Source of the DNA: UBA5239 sp040391785
Lineage (GTDB): Bacteria > Verrucomicrobiota > Lentisphaeria > Victivallales > Victivallaceae
Assembly: GCA_040391785.1 (NCBI GenBank)
Contig: JBEBXH010000011.1
Coordinates: 39,978-103,977 of the forward strand
Direction: 5' to 3'
DNA: 64,000 nucleotides
Shown: piece by piece, positions 26,430-35,398 of the stretch
How the letters are laid out: each line of letters starts with the position of its first letter
How positions within the stretch are numbered: position 1 is the stretch's first letter
Position numbers and translations under genes: made by a program
Notes under the pieces: model-generated
What the model was told of the DNA's origin: nothing
Database searches by the model: none
What the model saw: the letters and a program-made list of their open reading frames with translations, nothing else

Positions 26430-27361
26430 TTTTTCTTTCCTTTCTTGCTGATATTCGCGAGGGTATTGCCGAGGCCTTTTTCCGTTCCGTGACCGGCTTT
26501 GCCGAGCTGCATGACGTTGGCGGCGGTGTTCAGCGACATCGCCAGCGCGTTACCGATTCCGGCGCCGCGAAACAGCGACAGGCACGCCCAGGGAATGCCC
26601 ACGTACATGACGATGCACAGCAGTGTGAAAACGCATCCGAATGCGAACAGCGCTCCGACCACGCCCGCCGCCACGATCACCGCTCCGGGTGGATTCATAG
26701 CCAATACCGCCAAGCCGCCGCCGACCGCTCCGCCGACGCCAAGCGCCGTGCTTGCAGCCATCGCCAGTCCGGTGTGTTCCCAAATCTGGCAAATTATCCA
26801 GACCAGGCACAGGTCGCCAAACAGCATGCACAGCGGCATCATGATCAGCCCGAACGCCATGGTCAAAAAATTGACCGCGATACTTTTGGTTTCCGGCACA
26901 GTAAGAAATGCGATGAAGATCGGCGAGAGCGTCTTCAAAATCAGGAAAATCCCGCACAAAACCAGCACCATGATGTCCCGGATAAAACTGCCGAGCCAGA
27001 CCGCGCAACTGTAAAACAGATTGGCGATGCCGGTCACCACCGAATCCAGAAATCCGCCTTTTACCTGAACTTCCAGCAGGACCTTGACGATTTCCTCGAC
27101 CCGTTTGCCGGCGTCGCGGCCCCATTCGAGCATGGCTTTGAACAGGTAATCCGCCATGGCCGGAAATACCACGATAAACACTACCGTCAGCAGCACCGCC
27201 ATCATGTATTTCAGGCCGAAATATTCGCCGAACTGTGTGTAGTTCCGGTAGACCGACAGCATGATGATCAGAAACGCGAACCCCATGCAGGCCAGGTACA
27301 TCGTGTCCAGCGTGGACAGAATCACCTGCGCAATATTGTTGAATGTTATTGATCCTGACAT
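26426..27361 (-). CDS. VirB6/TrbL-like polytopic membrane protein
   Basis: A 311-aa protein with about seven hydrophobic segments (for example YLACMGFAFLIIMLSVY, YMMAVLLTVVFIVVFPAMA, IMVLVLCGIFLILKTLSPIF, and a Gly/Ala-rich pair around 205-255). A basic C-terminus (ISKKGKKK) lies in the cytoplasm. VirB6 and TrbL form the inner-membrane channel part. It follows the VirB5/TrbJ-like gene by 6 bp, the usual neighbour. Confidence 0.8.
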   Translation of the reverse strand: MSGSITFNNIAQVILSTLDTMYLACMGFAFLIIMLSVYRNYTQFGEYFGLKYMMAVLLTVVFIVVFPAMADYLFKAMLEWGRDAGKRVEEIVKVLLEVQVKGGFLDSVVTGIANLFYSCAVWLGSFIRDIMVLVLCGIFLILKTLSPIFIAFLTVPETKSIAVNFLTMAFGLIMMPLCMLFGDLCLVWIICQIWEHTGLAMAASTALGVGGAVGGGLAVLAMNPPGAVIVAAGVVGALFAFGCVFTLLCIVMYVGIPWACLSLFRGAGIGNALAMSLNTAANVMQLGKAGHGTEKGLGNTLANISKKGKKK

Positions 27362-27367
27362 GCGTGC

Positions 27368-28225
27368 TCACCTGTTGATAAATGTGTCGATGAAATTGCC
27401 CGAAAACGAACCCATGGTTTCGCGGGCTTTCGCCCCGGCTTCGTTCACTTTTTGAGCGTCGTAAATGGCCTGCGCCTGCTCCAGCATTTCCTGATCGCGA
27501 ATCGAGTTTTCGAGGTACATCTGCTGCGCTACCATCGCTGAATGCGCGGTCTGTGCGGCAAACATTTGCCCGAGCGTATTCGACTGCCAGATGCCGTTTT
27601 TGTACGTGGCAAACTGCATCTCGTTCAGGTTCGAATTGCGGGCATTGAGCTTCTGGTCCTCACGATTCAAATCCTGCAGCTGCAGCAGGGATTTGGGGCC
27701 CCATTCGCTCATGAATTTCCGGACCGCAAGCGCGCCTTTCTGCGTGTGCGCCAGGTCCCGCGAACTGTTGACGTCGATTTCCGAGGCGGCATAATCGACA
27801 TTCCGCAGCATGTATTCGATCTCAGCCGTGCTCGCCACCGCACCGTCACTCATGTTCAGAGCAGACTTTGTGATGTTCAGCGCCGCCGTGATTTCGTGCT
27901 CGTTCCAGAAGCGCGAATTCATATAGGAAATGAGCTTACTCGGATCACCGATGCGACTCGAAATATCCATGGCAGTATCGTAGACATCGTTGACCGTCTG
28001 ATAGGTGTCTTTCGCCACCTTCAACGTATCGATGGAAGTCCGCAGAATTTCGCCGGTTTTTCCGAGCTGATCCATTTGAAAATCCAGGTCGATCTGCTGG
28101 TACAATTCGTCCTGAATCGCCTTTACGGTATTGTGGATATACGACACGCTGTCATGCACCGCCCACTGCGCCCACGCCGATGAACTGCCGATCATCAAAA
28201 CAATGATAAAACAATATTTCTTCAT
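27368..28225 (-). CDS. VirB5/TrbJ-like exported protein
   Basis: A 285-aa protein with a signal peptide (MKKYCFIIVLMIGSSSAWAQ) and an almost entirely helical mature part, rich in Gln, Asn and Ala, with heptad-like stretches. TrbJ and VirB5 are helical periplasmic proteins that act at the pilus tip or in entry exclusion. The ATG at 28225 follows GGAGG. Its place just before the VirB6-like gene is the canonical order and supports the call more than sequence does. Confidence 0.75.
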   Translation of the reverse strand: MKKYCFIIVLMIGSSSAWAQWAVHDSVSYIHNTVKAIQDELYQQIDLDFQMDQLGKTGEILRTSIDTLKVAKDTYQTVNDVYDTAMDISSRIGDPSKLISYMNSRFWNEHEITAALNITKSALNMSDGAVASTAEIEYMLRNVDYAASEIDVNSSRDLAHTQKGALAVRKFMSEWGPKSLLQLQDLNREDQKLNARNSNLNEMQFATYKNGIWQSNTLGQMFAAQTAHSAMVAQQMYLENSIRDQEMLEQAQAIYDAQKVNEAGAKARETMGSFSGNFIDTFINR

Positions 28226-28236
28226 AGCGCCTCCAT

Positions 28237-28683
28237 TCATTTCAGGACCGGAAACGCGATACTGTCCGGCATGTATTTCACGCCGTCATTCGGGTATTGG
28301 ACCGGAAGCTCGTAAACCTGCATCTGAAGCTGATTTTCGCCCTCTTTTGCCTGATGAATCTTCTGGTACGTCCAGTACAATTCCTTGGCGGAATTCGAGC
28401 GGCCGAGGTCGTAACCGGCGCGGTATTCTTTGGCCTTTTCATCCTTGAAATTATTCTCGATGAACTGACCGAGCAGAAACGCTCCGACCGTCCCGGCGCC
28501 GGCCGCCGCCATCTGCGTGCCGAGGCTTTCACCATCGGCGGCATACATGCCGATCAGGCCGCCCGCCAGCCCCATCGCCGGAGACAACAGATCCGTCGCC
28601 GCGGTCCGGCTGAGCTGTCCGGACGAACAGCCGAATATCATGACACAACAAATAACACTGCACAAATAAAATACTTTCTTCAT
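28237..28683 (-). CDS. lipoprotein of the conjugation operon
   Basis: A 148-aa protein with a lipoprotein signal ending in FGC (Cys19). A Gly/Ala-rich segment (GLAGGLIGMYAADG and AGAGTVGAFLLGQFIE) resembles glycine-zipper motifs that can insert in membranes. The C-terminal part is hydrophilic. GGAGGGAG precedes the ATG at 28683. The stop codon is followed after 11 bp by the VirB5-like start. TrbH/TrbK-type lipoproteins occur in this position in other systems; the specific family is not recognised. Confidence 0.68.
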   Translation of the reverse strand: MKKVFYLCSVICCVMIFGCSSGQLSRTAATDLLSPAMGLAGGLIGMYAADGESLGTQMAAAGAGTVGAFLLGQFIENNFKDEKAKEYRAGYDLGRSNSAKELYWTYQKIHQAKEGENQLQMQVYELPVQYPNDGVKYMPDSIAFPVLK

Positions 28684-28696
28684 AACTCCCTCCAAT

Positions 28697-31630
28697 TTAA
28701 TTAAGGTTAATATTCAGGCTTTCCGTGGGGCTGACCCGCAAGTCGCGATTGTCGGACGGCACATCCTCGTCGCGTACCGACGGCAAGCCGTAAGTTCCGC
28801 TGGAGCCGCTGTTGAAACGTTGCTGATACGCGATGTTGTTGATGGTGCTGCGCAGGTTCTCGAATTGCACATCCTGCTCGAATTTCAGTTTTTCCAGCCG
28901 GATGACGAAATCACTGTCGAGCTGCGAAAGTAGATTTCGATGAGATTCATCCATCTCCATCATCAGCTTGCGCAAGGCATCGTCGCCAGTGATTTGCTCA
29001 TTGCGCAGGGTATCGATAAATATCTGGACCAGCGCCTTGAAATCCTCCAAATCCTTGCGGAGCGAAGCGTTTTCCGCCGCCGCCGTTTCCTGCGCTTCAT
29101 TGAGCAGAGCCAGCAAACGTTTTTCCGTCTCAATCAACTTTTCTTCCAACTGCTGAAGCAGCAGTTCCGATGACTTGCGTAATGCGGCAAGCTCCGCTTT
29201 CAGACGCTCGATTTCCGCCTCGTGAACGGCAAATTCTGAATCGTCGTTGCGAATTTTGATGGCGAACTGGATATCCGTCAATTCATTGCGTAACGCCAAC
29301 AGTTCGTCCAATTTGCGGATGCGCAATTCCTCCTTGGCAGTGGTATCACGCCCCAGGGCTTCCAGGTCACGGATTTCCAGGTCGAGGTCGGCGATCTCCG
29401 TCTCCTTGTCCTGAATCGCCTGCGTATATTCCTTCACCAGATCAGCCAGTTTTTCATCGGAATATACCGCATAGCGAATCCGGTTCTCAAGGTTTTTCAG
29501 GCGCTCGGTAACGGCTTTGTCCAGCATGGTAATCTGCATCTGGAGATCATCCATGGCCAGTGTTACTTTTACCTGATACTCGCTGAATTCCGTCCTGCGA
29601 GCGTCCAGTTCCAGATAGATTTTCCGGACTTCGGCATCGAGCTTATTGATGGTCGCATCGATTTCCGAACGAAGCGCCGCAACATCTTTTTCGTGCTGAG
29701 CTTTCAGCTTATCCGCTTCCGCATTGATCTTGTCGATGTCGGCATTAATGGCCGCAACGTCGTCTTTATGAGCTTTCTCCAGCGCCGCAAGCTCTTTATG
29801 CATGGCCTCCATATCTTTTTCGTGGGTGACTTTAATCACTTCCAGACGGGCATAATAATCGGCCTGTTTTTCCTTCAAATCGGAAATTTTGTCATAAATA
29901 TCCCGGTCGGTCTGTTCCAGTTTGGCCACCTCGGCTTCCAGCTTGGCCTCCGCGGACGCAAGCATATTCTTCAGCTCCAGCGTATCCTCGCGGTGTTTGT
30001 TTTCCAATGCCACGATGTCCAGGCGCAAATCCGCGACCGCCGTATTGATTTTATCCGTCAGCGCCGCGTTTTTCTCGTTGATCTGCTTCTGCAAATCCGC
30101 CACATCCCGGCTGTGATTTGTGGACTGGTTGTTGAGCTGATTCTGCTGGCTCTGGTACTGGCTGTTCAGGGCGTTAATCTGGCTTTGCAAATCCTTGTCG
30201 GTCGAGGTCAAATCGCGTATTGCCTGGTTCATCTGCGTGTTGATCTGGCTCAGCTCGGAATTGATGACGTTGACTTCCGACTGAAAAACCGTGGTGAGAT
30301 TTTTTATTTCCTGTTCAAGCAATTTGATATCCGCATCATGTTCCGAGCCGAGCAGTGCGATTTTGTTGTTATAATCACTTCGCAGCGCCGCAAGCTCCTG
30401 TTCGTATGCAAGTTGCGACGCGCTGAGCTTGTCCGAAAGGCTCTGTTGCTTCAAATTCAAGGTATCGATTTCGGCTTTCAGCGTGGCATCGGCGGACTGA
30501 TAATCCCTGATGATTTGCGACACCTGACTGTTGATTTTGCCGATTTCGGTGTTGATATACGAAACCTCCGTCGCATACTTTGAATCGACATTGCCGATAC
30601 TCTGTTCCAATCTGCGAACATCCGCCTGATGCTCGGTTTGAATCTGCAAAATTTTCGAATCGATTTGCGCCTGGATCGTCGATACATCGTTGCGGTGCTG
30701 CGCCTCGGCGATATTCACCTGATTCTGCAATGCGTTGTGCTGGCTGGTCAATGCGTCAATCTGCGATTTCAGTGCCTGGTCGCCGCTCAGGAAACGCGAC
30801 TCCAGCGACTTCAAATCCTGCTCGATTTTCGTGATATCCGATTTGATATTTGACACTTCCGCCGCATACCGGCTGTCGAGATTGGCGATCTGTAAATTCA
30901 GCATTTCGACATCCTTTTCGAAGGCGATTTTGATCGTCTCCAACTGTGCCAAATATTCGGCCTGTTGGCGTTCCAAACGTGCCAGGTTGTACTGCAAATC
31001 CGTGATCAGTTCCGTGATCTGCCGCTCGTGGTCCTCGATGCGCCGAATCATTGCCGCCTGGTCCTCGTCGTGCTTATTGAGCGCATCGTTCAGGTCTTTT
31101 TTGAGATCGGCAATTTCAGCCTGCATCTCGGCGGCTTTGGTCTGCAATTCGCCTTCCAATTCTTTGCGGAGATCATCAATCGTTTTATTGATATCGATCT
31201 GCAACCGGGTCACATCTTCGCCCTGCTGGTCCCAGTCGATGACCTGTACAGAGGTCATCCAGCCTCGGTCGTCGCCGTCGCCATTACCCTGCTCACGGAA
31301 TTTATAGGTGCCGGCTTTCAACACGGTCGTAATGATGACCGACGTACTTCCGTGCTTGTTATCGCTGCTGTCGTCGTCCGATTCCGTGGCCTGCGACGCA
31401 ATTATCGTTCCATTTGGATCGGTAATATTGATCCGGCAGACGCACCGGTTTGCATAACGATACGCGGTACACATAAAGCTGACCGTGTGCCCGACATATT
31501 CCTCCGGAATGGTGTAGTTGATTTCCTTTTGCGTACCGTTCTGCGAATCCCACGAATAGATCACCACCGCGGCATTCATATGCTGGAATACAAACAGAAA
31601 AAACAGCAATGTAAATAATTTTCTTAACAT
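28697..31630 (-). CDS. 977-aa exported coiled-coil protein of the conjugation operon
   Basis: A signal peptide (MLRKLFTLLFFLFVFQHMNA) precedes a beta-rich domain to about residue 135 with three Cys (SFMCTAYRYANRCVCRI). From about 140 to 930 the protein is nearly continuous coiled coil with recurring units such as AEIDTLNLKQQSL, SQINALNSQYQSQQNQL and KHREDTLELKNML, often around an A-L-x-S/K-x-H-x-x-D-V/I phrase. The C-terminus is short and hydrophilic. Extended, about 790 helical residues would be over 100 nm, enough to reach beyond the cell envelope. It overlaps the VirB4-like gene by 7 bp. It may be a mating or adhesion fibre; I know of no standard conjugation counterpart. Confidence 0.75.
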   Translation of the reverse strand: MLRKLFTLLFFLFVFQHMNAAVVIYSWDSQNGTQKEINYTIPEEYVGHTVSFMCTAYRYANRCVCRINITDPNGTIIASQATESDDDSSDNKHGSTSVIITTVLKAGTYKFREQGNGDGDDRGWMTSVQVIDWDQQGEDVTRLQIDINKTIDDLRKELEGELQTKAAEMQAEIADLKKDLNDALNKHDEDQAAMIRRIEDHERQITELITDLQYNLARLERQQAEYLAQLETIKIAFEKDVEMLNLQIANLDSRYAAEVSNIKSDITKIEQDLKSLESRFLSGDQALKSQIDALTSQHNALQNQVNIAEAQHRNDVSTIQAQIDSKILQIQTEHQADVRRLEQSIGNVDSKYATEVSYINTEIGKINSQVSQIIRDYQSADATLKAEIDTLNLKQQSLSDKLSASQLAYEQELAALRSDYNNKIALLGSEHDADIKLLEQEIKNLTTVFQSEVNVINSELSQINTQMNQAIRDLTSTDKDLQSQINALNSQYQSQQNQLNNQSTNHSRDVADLQKQINEKNAALTDKINTAVADLRLDIVALENKHREDTLELKNMLASAEAKLEAEVAKLEQTDRDIYDKISDLKEKQADYYARLEVIKVTHEKDMEAMHKELAALEKAHKDDVAAINADIDKINAEADKLKAQHEKDVAALRSEIDATINKLDAEVRKIYLELDARRTEFSEYQVKVTLAMDDLQMQITMLDKAVTERLKNLENRIRYAVYSDEKLADLVKEYTQAIQDKETEIADLDLEIRDLEALGRDTTAKEELRIRKLDELLALRNELTDIQFAIKIRNDDSEFAVHEAEIERLKAELAALRKSSELLLQQLEEKLIETEKRLLALLNEAQETAAAENASLRKDLEDFKALVQIFIDTLRNEQITGDDALRKLMMEMDESHRNLLSQLDSDFVIRLEKLKFEQDVQFENLRSTINNIAYQQRFNSGSSGTYGLPSVRDEDVPSDNRDLRVSPTESLNINLN

Positions 31631-34476
31631 GTAATATGCTCTCCTTTGATCAGTTTTTTTAGTTCAATTTTCGCGTCCCAAACCAGGTCTTTGATCTGTT
31701 TGGAGCCGGCTTTTTCGATCTTGTCCAGAATCTTGAAGGTCGTATGAGTTTCGTACAACAATTCGCTGGCCTCGATCAGTTTTTGCGCATAGGATTTCCC
31801 CGCCAGATGACCATGCCTCAGAATCTGCTGGAGACGGCTATGCAAATCGCCGGAAGTGGCCGAGGCCGCGAGCAGCACCGGACTGGCGTAGTTCCGACCG
31901 ACGCCAACGATGGGGTGTCCGGCCCGCTGCGCGTACAGCAAAAAGCTTGAATACCGGTTGCTCGGCGGCAGATGCTCCGGCGATGGAAAATTCATGATAT
32001 TCCGGATCGCTTCATCCGACAGCGGGATGTAATTGGTGATCAGTTTCAGCTCGGCAGCGTCGGTATTTTTCAAGAAGATAAACATCTTGCTCTGCGTCAT
32101 AATGATCTGCCCAACGCCGGACTCCGCCATCTGTGCAACCGACTGAGTGATTGTCACCGCCACGCAGCAATATTTCCGGAACTGCGCATAACACTGCTTT
32201 ATAATTTCCGCCGCACCCGGAAAAGTCAGGAACCGCGCCGCTTCCTCGAACAGATACATTTTCCTGCTCGAACGCGGCATGTTGATAATCTGATTTTTGA
32301 CCAGGTTATTGATCGTGATGCCGACCAGATTTTTCAGCGTATCGCTGCTCTGTGAAATTTTGCCGAGCTCGATATGAATCCATTTTTTCGAAAGATCGAT
32401 GCTGGTTTCGCCATCGAACAGGCAACCTTTGCCACTCTCGATGGAATAGACCGCCAGCCGTGTGGCAATCCGGTTGGTTTCCGCACGCTCCAAATGCGAA
32501 AAGGTATTTTCCCGGATCGCTTCCACCAATTGGCTGTGATATGGCATGTCACTTTTACTCATGAACGCATACGAAATATTCCGCAGTTCCTCCGGATCTT
32601 CGATGATGCAATCGTTGATTGCCACCTTATCGAACCCGTAGTAAACGTCCCATATTTCCTGCTCGAATTCATCGAGTTCATCCCGCTTCGCCAGCAATTC
32701 TTTCAGGATGAAATAAGCGTCGAGGATGGTGTTCTGATCCAGCGGCAGCTTATCGATCATTTTTTGCACCGTAAGTGTGATCCGTGCGGCCTCTTCCAAT
32801 TGAGGACGGTGACGATTCCGCCATTCCATATAGGAATCGCTGTATACGGCATTGACAAATGGTGTTATAATTGCTATTATATCTTGCAGTTCGTTTAGTT
32901 TATTTGTTGCACCGCACATGGCGGTCAGAAACGTGGTAACGAATTCAATCTGCCCCGGCGTCAGCGGCAACCCGCCGGTGTCGAAATAATTCAGCGTCAA
33001 ATTCGCGCTCGGGTCGATCACGATATACTGCGCTTCTTCCCCGAAAATCCGCGTCAGATTATAATAACTGCCGCCTTCCTCGATGATCACAATCTTGTCG
33101 AAATCATCGTACGCCTGCGAGAGCATCGACACAAAATTCACCGACTTGCCGGCACCGGTCTGGCCCAGGCACAGCGTATGCTGAGGCGTATTGCCGTCGA
33201 AAAACGACATCGTCATCAGATTGCCGTGATCGCCGTTGAACATGATATTACCGTCAGCGCCTTTGCCGATAAACGAGCTCGAAAACGGCAGCATCGCCGC
33301 CAGCGGCCGGTGCATGCAATCCAATGACGCATCCGGCTTTTTATAGAACAAATTGCCCGGTAACGTCTTCATGAAATTGTGCAACGCCTGAGCGCCCAAT
33401 TCATACGAATCCAAAGACGTAAACATCGACGTTGCCGCCTGTTTCAGAATCGTGCCATCGCTCTGTAGCTCCTGCAAATCCTTGTTCCAGGTGTGGATGA
33501 CATACTCCATCCGGAACGGTGAATCCTCGCCCTTGCCGAGGCGGTAAATATGATCGGTCAACTCGTCCAAACCGGCACTGGCGGCGATCTCGCCTTCCTC
33601 CTCCAGCAGATCAGCCCGAACCCGCTTCCAGTGTTTCTGCTTCTGCTCGATGACTTTCTCCGTGTCCAACGGCTCGATATTCACCGCGATGGTCAGATTC
33701 TGAATGTCATTATCCAGCAATTTATTGCCATAAAATGGGTACAAATCCGTCATCGGAAAATCATGCAGCGTAAAGATATTATGAAAGTAACCGTCCGAGG
33801 TGAAACTGGCCGAACCAGTGGTTGCGATTTCGCCGGAAAACTCACTCCGGTAAACGGAATCCAGATGAGGAACAAAGCTCTTTTCATAGTCGATATCCAG
33901 CTCGTAGGCAGACTTATTGACCGCGCGATAGAATTCTTTATAAAGTTCGATATGATTTAACGGAATAACAGGCAAGTTCAGGAAGTGGCTCAAATTCGAT
34001 TGGTCAGCTGCAAAAGAACTCACTATTTCCCTCTCGAATTTAATATTTCCGCACTCCGAAAAACAGCCGCTCGTAATACTTTTCAACCCCTTGCTCAAAT
34101 ATACATAAATATATTCGCATTTCAAATGACAATTGTTACTTTGCAGAGAGTTTTTTGAGCTTATTTGCGTCCTGGTGCGCTTTACCCACTCATTACCAGA
34201 ACATTCTGATTTTTGTTCATATCTTTGCAGAAGATCTCTATAATCATTATCCCGCGTGTATCGGATCTGAATCCGCTTGCTTTTGTCCTGCGAAGCCAGC
34301 CATCCTGAAAGCCGGACGAACAAGTCGTTTTTCAAACCGTTGCCGGCGTTTTTCAGATGCGGAACCTCGAGCCGGTAGCCCTTGCAGACAAAGCCCTTTT
34401 CGTTCATTTCGCCGTAGACAAGGAAACTATCCGATGGATCTTCAGTTTTGACGATATAAGTATTAGGAAACTGCAT
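31624..34476 (-). CDS. VirB4/TraC-like conjugation ATPase
   Basis: A 950-aa cytoplasmic ATPase that powers pilus and channel assembly. Walker A is CLGQTGAGKSVNF near residue 440; Walker B is KMYLFEEAARFL near 745; downstream blocks TITQSVAQMAESG and IIMTQSKMFIFLKN fit the VirB4/TraC family. The N-terminal 400 residues are the usual poorly conserved domain. The ATG at 34476 follows GGAGG; the 17-codon open extension upstream is translated repeat sequence and is not part of the gene. It is the most reliable marker that this cluster is a type IV secretion system. Confidence 0.93.
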   Translation of the reverse strand: MQFPNTYIVKTEDPSDSFLVYGEMNEKGFVCKGYRLEVPHLKNAGNGLKNDLFVRLSGWLASQDKSKRIQIRYTRDNDYRDLLQRYEQKSECSGNEWVKRTRTQISSKNSLQSNNCHLKCEYIYVYLSKGLKSITSGCFSECGNIKFEREIVSSFAADQSNLSHFLNLPVIPLNHIELYKEFYRAVNKSAYELDIDYEKSFVPHLDSVYRSEFSGEIATTGSASFTSDGYFHNIFTLHDFPMTDLYPFYGNKLLDNDIQNLTIAVNIEPLDTEKVIEQKQKHWKRVRADLLEEEGEIAASAGLDELTDHIYRLGKGEDSPFRMEYVIHTWNKDLQELQSDGTILKQAATSMFTSLDSYELGAQALHNFMKTLPGNLFYKKPDASLDCMHRPLAAMLPFSSSFIGKGADGNIMFNGDHGNLMTMSFFDGNTPQHTLCLGQTGAGKSVNFVSMLSQAYDDFDKIVIIEEGGSYYNLTRIFGEEAQYIVIDPSANLTLNYFDTGGLPLTPGQIEFVTTFLTAMCGATNKLNELQDIIAIITPFVNAVYSDSYMEWRNRHRPQLEEAARITLTVQKMIDKLPLDQNTILDAYFILKELLAKRDELDEFEQEIWDVYYGFDKVAINDCIIEDPEELRNISYAFMSKSDMPYHSQLVEAIRENTFSHLERAETNRIATRLAVYSIESGKGCLFDGETSIDLSKKWIHIELGKISQSSDTLKNLVGITINNLVKNQIINMPRSSRKMYLFEEAARFLTFPGAAEIIKQCYAQFRKYCCVAVTITQSVAQMAESGVGQIIMTQSKMFIFLKNTDAAELKLITNYIPLSDEAIRNIMNFPSPEHLPPSNRYSSFLLYAQRAGHPIVGVGRNYASPVLLAASATSGDLHSRLQQILRHGHLAGKSYAQKLIEASELLYETHTTFKILDKIEKAGSKQIKDLVWDAKIELKKLIKGEHITC

Positions 34477-34879
34477 GTGCGCCTCCAGTGTTCCGCTCTC
34501 CGAGCGGGCAGCGTGTCGCCGCTGCACCGCGCCCGGCCGCGGGCCGGTGCGGTATGGATGCTATGCATCCTGAGGTTTTGGGCTTGCGTACAATATGGCC
34601 GTACTCTCGCGTATCCATATAAAACGAGAAGTAGTATCGGGGCTTACCGCTGACAAATTTGCGAACAAATATCGCCGCGATAACTGGCGGCACAATCATC
34701 GCCACCGCAGCAATCAAAATATGCACCGGATACAGCACCATCGCCGACAACACACCCACGCTCAACCCTCCGAAGAAAATGTAAACGCTGTTGCCGCGCA
34801 CCCGGAACCCGAATAATTTGACCACGGACATCACCGTTTGCCCCGGATTTTTTTCGATTATAATCAATTGTTCTTCCAT
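34463..34879 (-). CDS. VirB3-like membrane protein with repeat-encoded tail
   Basis: A 138-aa protein. Two hydrophobic segments (VYIFFGGLSVGVLSAMVL and ILIAAVAMIVPPVIAAIF) after a short cytoplasmic N-terminus match VirB3/TrbD, and it lies between the pilin and VirB4-like genes as expected. The natural end is probably near IVRKPKTSG: everything after it (about 36 residues, Arg/Pro/Gly-rich) is encoded by three-stem-loop repeat F and the VirB4 leader. The stop overlaps the VirB4-like start by 14 bp. Confidence 0.75.
   Translation of the reverse strand: MEEQLIIIEKNPGQTVMSVVKLFGFRVRGNSVYIFFGGLSVGVLSAMVLYPVHILIAAVAMIVPPVIAAIFVRKFVSGKPRYYFSFYMDTREYGHIVRKPKTSGCIASIPHRPAAGRGAAATRCPLGERNTGGAHAVS
34491..34571 (-). 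repeat. three-stem-loop repeat, copy F
   Basis: Read on the minus strand: extra stem GGATGC-ATA-GCATCC, then stem 1 CCGGCC-CGCG-GCCGGG, linker CGCGGT, stem 2 GCAGCG-GCGACA-CGCTGC, stem 3 CCGCTC-GGA-GAGCGG, then AAC. It lies inside the 3' end of the VirB3-like reading frame, directly before the VirB4-like ribosome site. Confidence 0.87.
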
Positions 34880-34889
34880 ACTGCCCTGC

Positions 34890-35216
34890 TCAAAGTACCG
34901 CCTGAAAATCAAGACTGATCCCAAGCACATTCTTGAAAACATAATAGACCACCGCCAGGAAAACCGGGATCAAAACCCCGGCCGCCACGGTCATTTTGCC
35001 CTTGCCGGAATCCTGGCTCATCTGATACCCGCCGACCCCGATCAGAATCAGCGACGTCAGCATGATCATCCCGATGATGAAGTACCCGACATACCCCAAC
35101 CCGCTCTCCAAGGTAACATTTTTCACCGCCGCATCCGCCCGGGCTGCCATCCCCAGCGCCACGCAATATATGAAAAACTCCTTGACCTTCTTCGTATTCA
35201 CCTCAATGAACTTCAT
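34890..35216 (-). CDS. VirB2/TrbC-like pilin
   Basis: A 108-aa protein with a long leader (KEFFIYCVALGMAARADA, cleavage after ADA) and two hydrophobic helices (GYVGYFIIGMIMLTSLILIG and AAGVLIPVFLAVVYYVF) separated by a short charged loop (SQDSGKGK). This layout is that of VirB2/TrbC pilin subunits. It is the first gene of the operon, about 110 bp downstream of a near-consensus promoter, so it should be the most highly expressed. Confidence 0.87.
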   Translation of the reverse strand: MKFIEVNTKKVKEFFIYCVALGMAARADAAVKNVTLESGLGYVGYFIIGMIMLTSLILIGVGGYQMSQDSGKGKMTVAAGVLIPVFLAVVYYVFKNVLGISLDFQAVL

Positions 35217-35268
35217 AGTTTTTATTCAACCTTTTTGTTTTTATTGCATAAATAATTTCAAATCTCAG

Positions 35269-35296
35269 TTGACATTTACAAATGCATCGCTATAAT
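35269..35296 (+). promoter_or_regulatory. near-consensus sigma70 promoter for the plus-strand accessory operon
   Basis: TTGACA (35269-35274), 16-bp spacer, TATAAT (35291-35296), about 100 bp upstream of the AAA+ ATPase start. Confidence 0.8.
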
Positions 35297-35326
35297 ATAA
35301 TGTATTGGTCAATATATTTGTATTTT

Positions 35327-35355
35327 ATTATAACCTATTCATTTGTATTTGTCAA
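35327..35355 (-). promoter_or_regulatory. near-consensus sigma70 promoter for the conjugation operon
   Basis: On the minus strand TTGACA (35355-35350), 17-bp spacer, TATAAT (35332-35327). Transcription would pass through the opposing promoter and into the VirB2-like gene. Short ACAAATG/ATACAAAT repeats occur within both promoters and could be sites for a common regulator. Confidence 0.8.
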
Positions 35356-35398
35356 TAGGCATAAAGAAAAAAATCAATAAAAAATGGAGATTTCAAAA

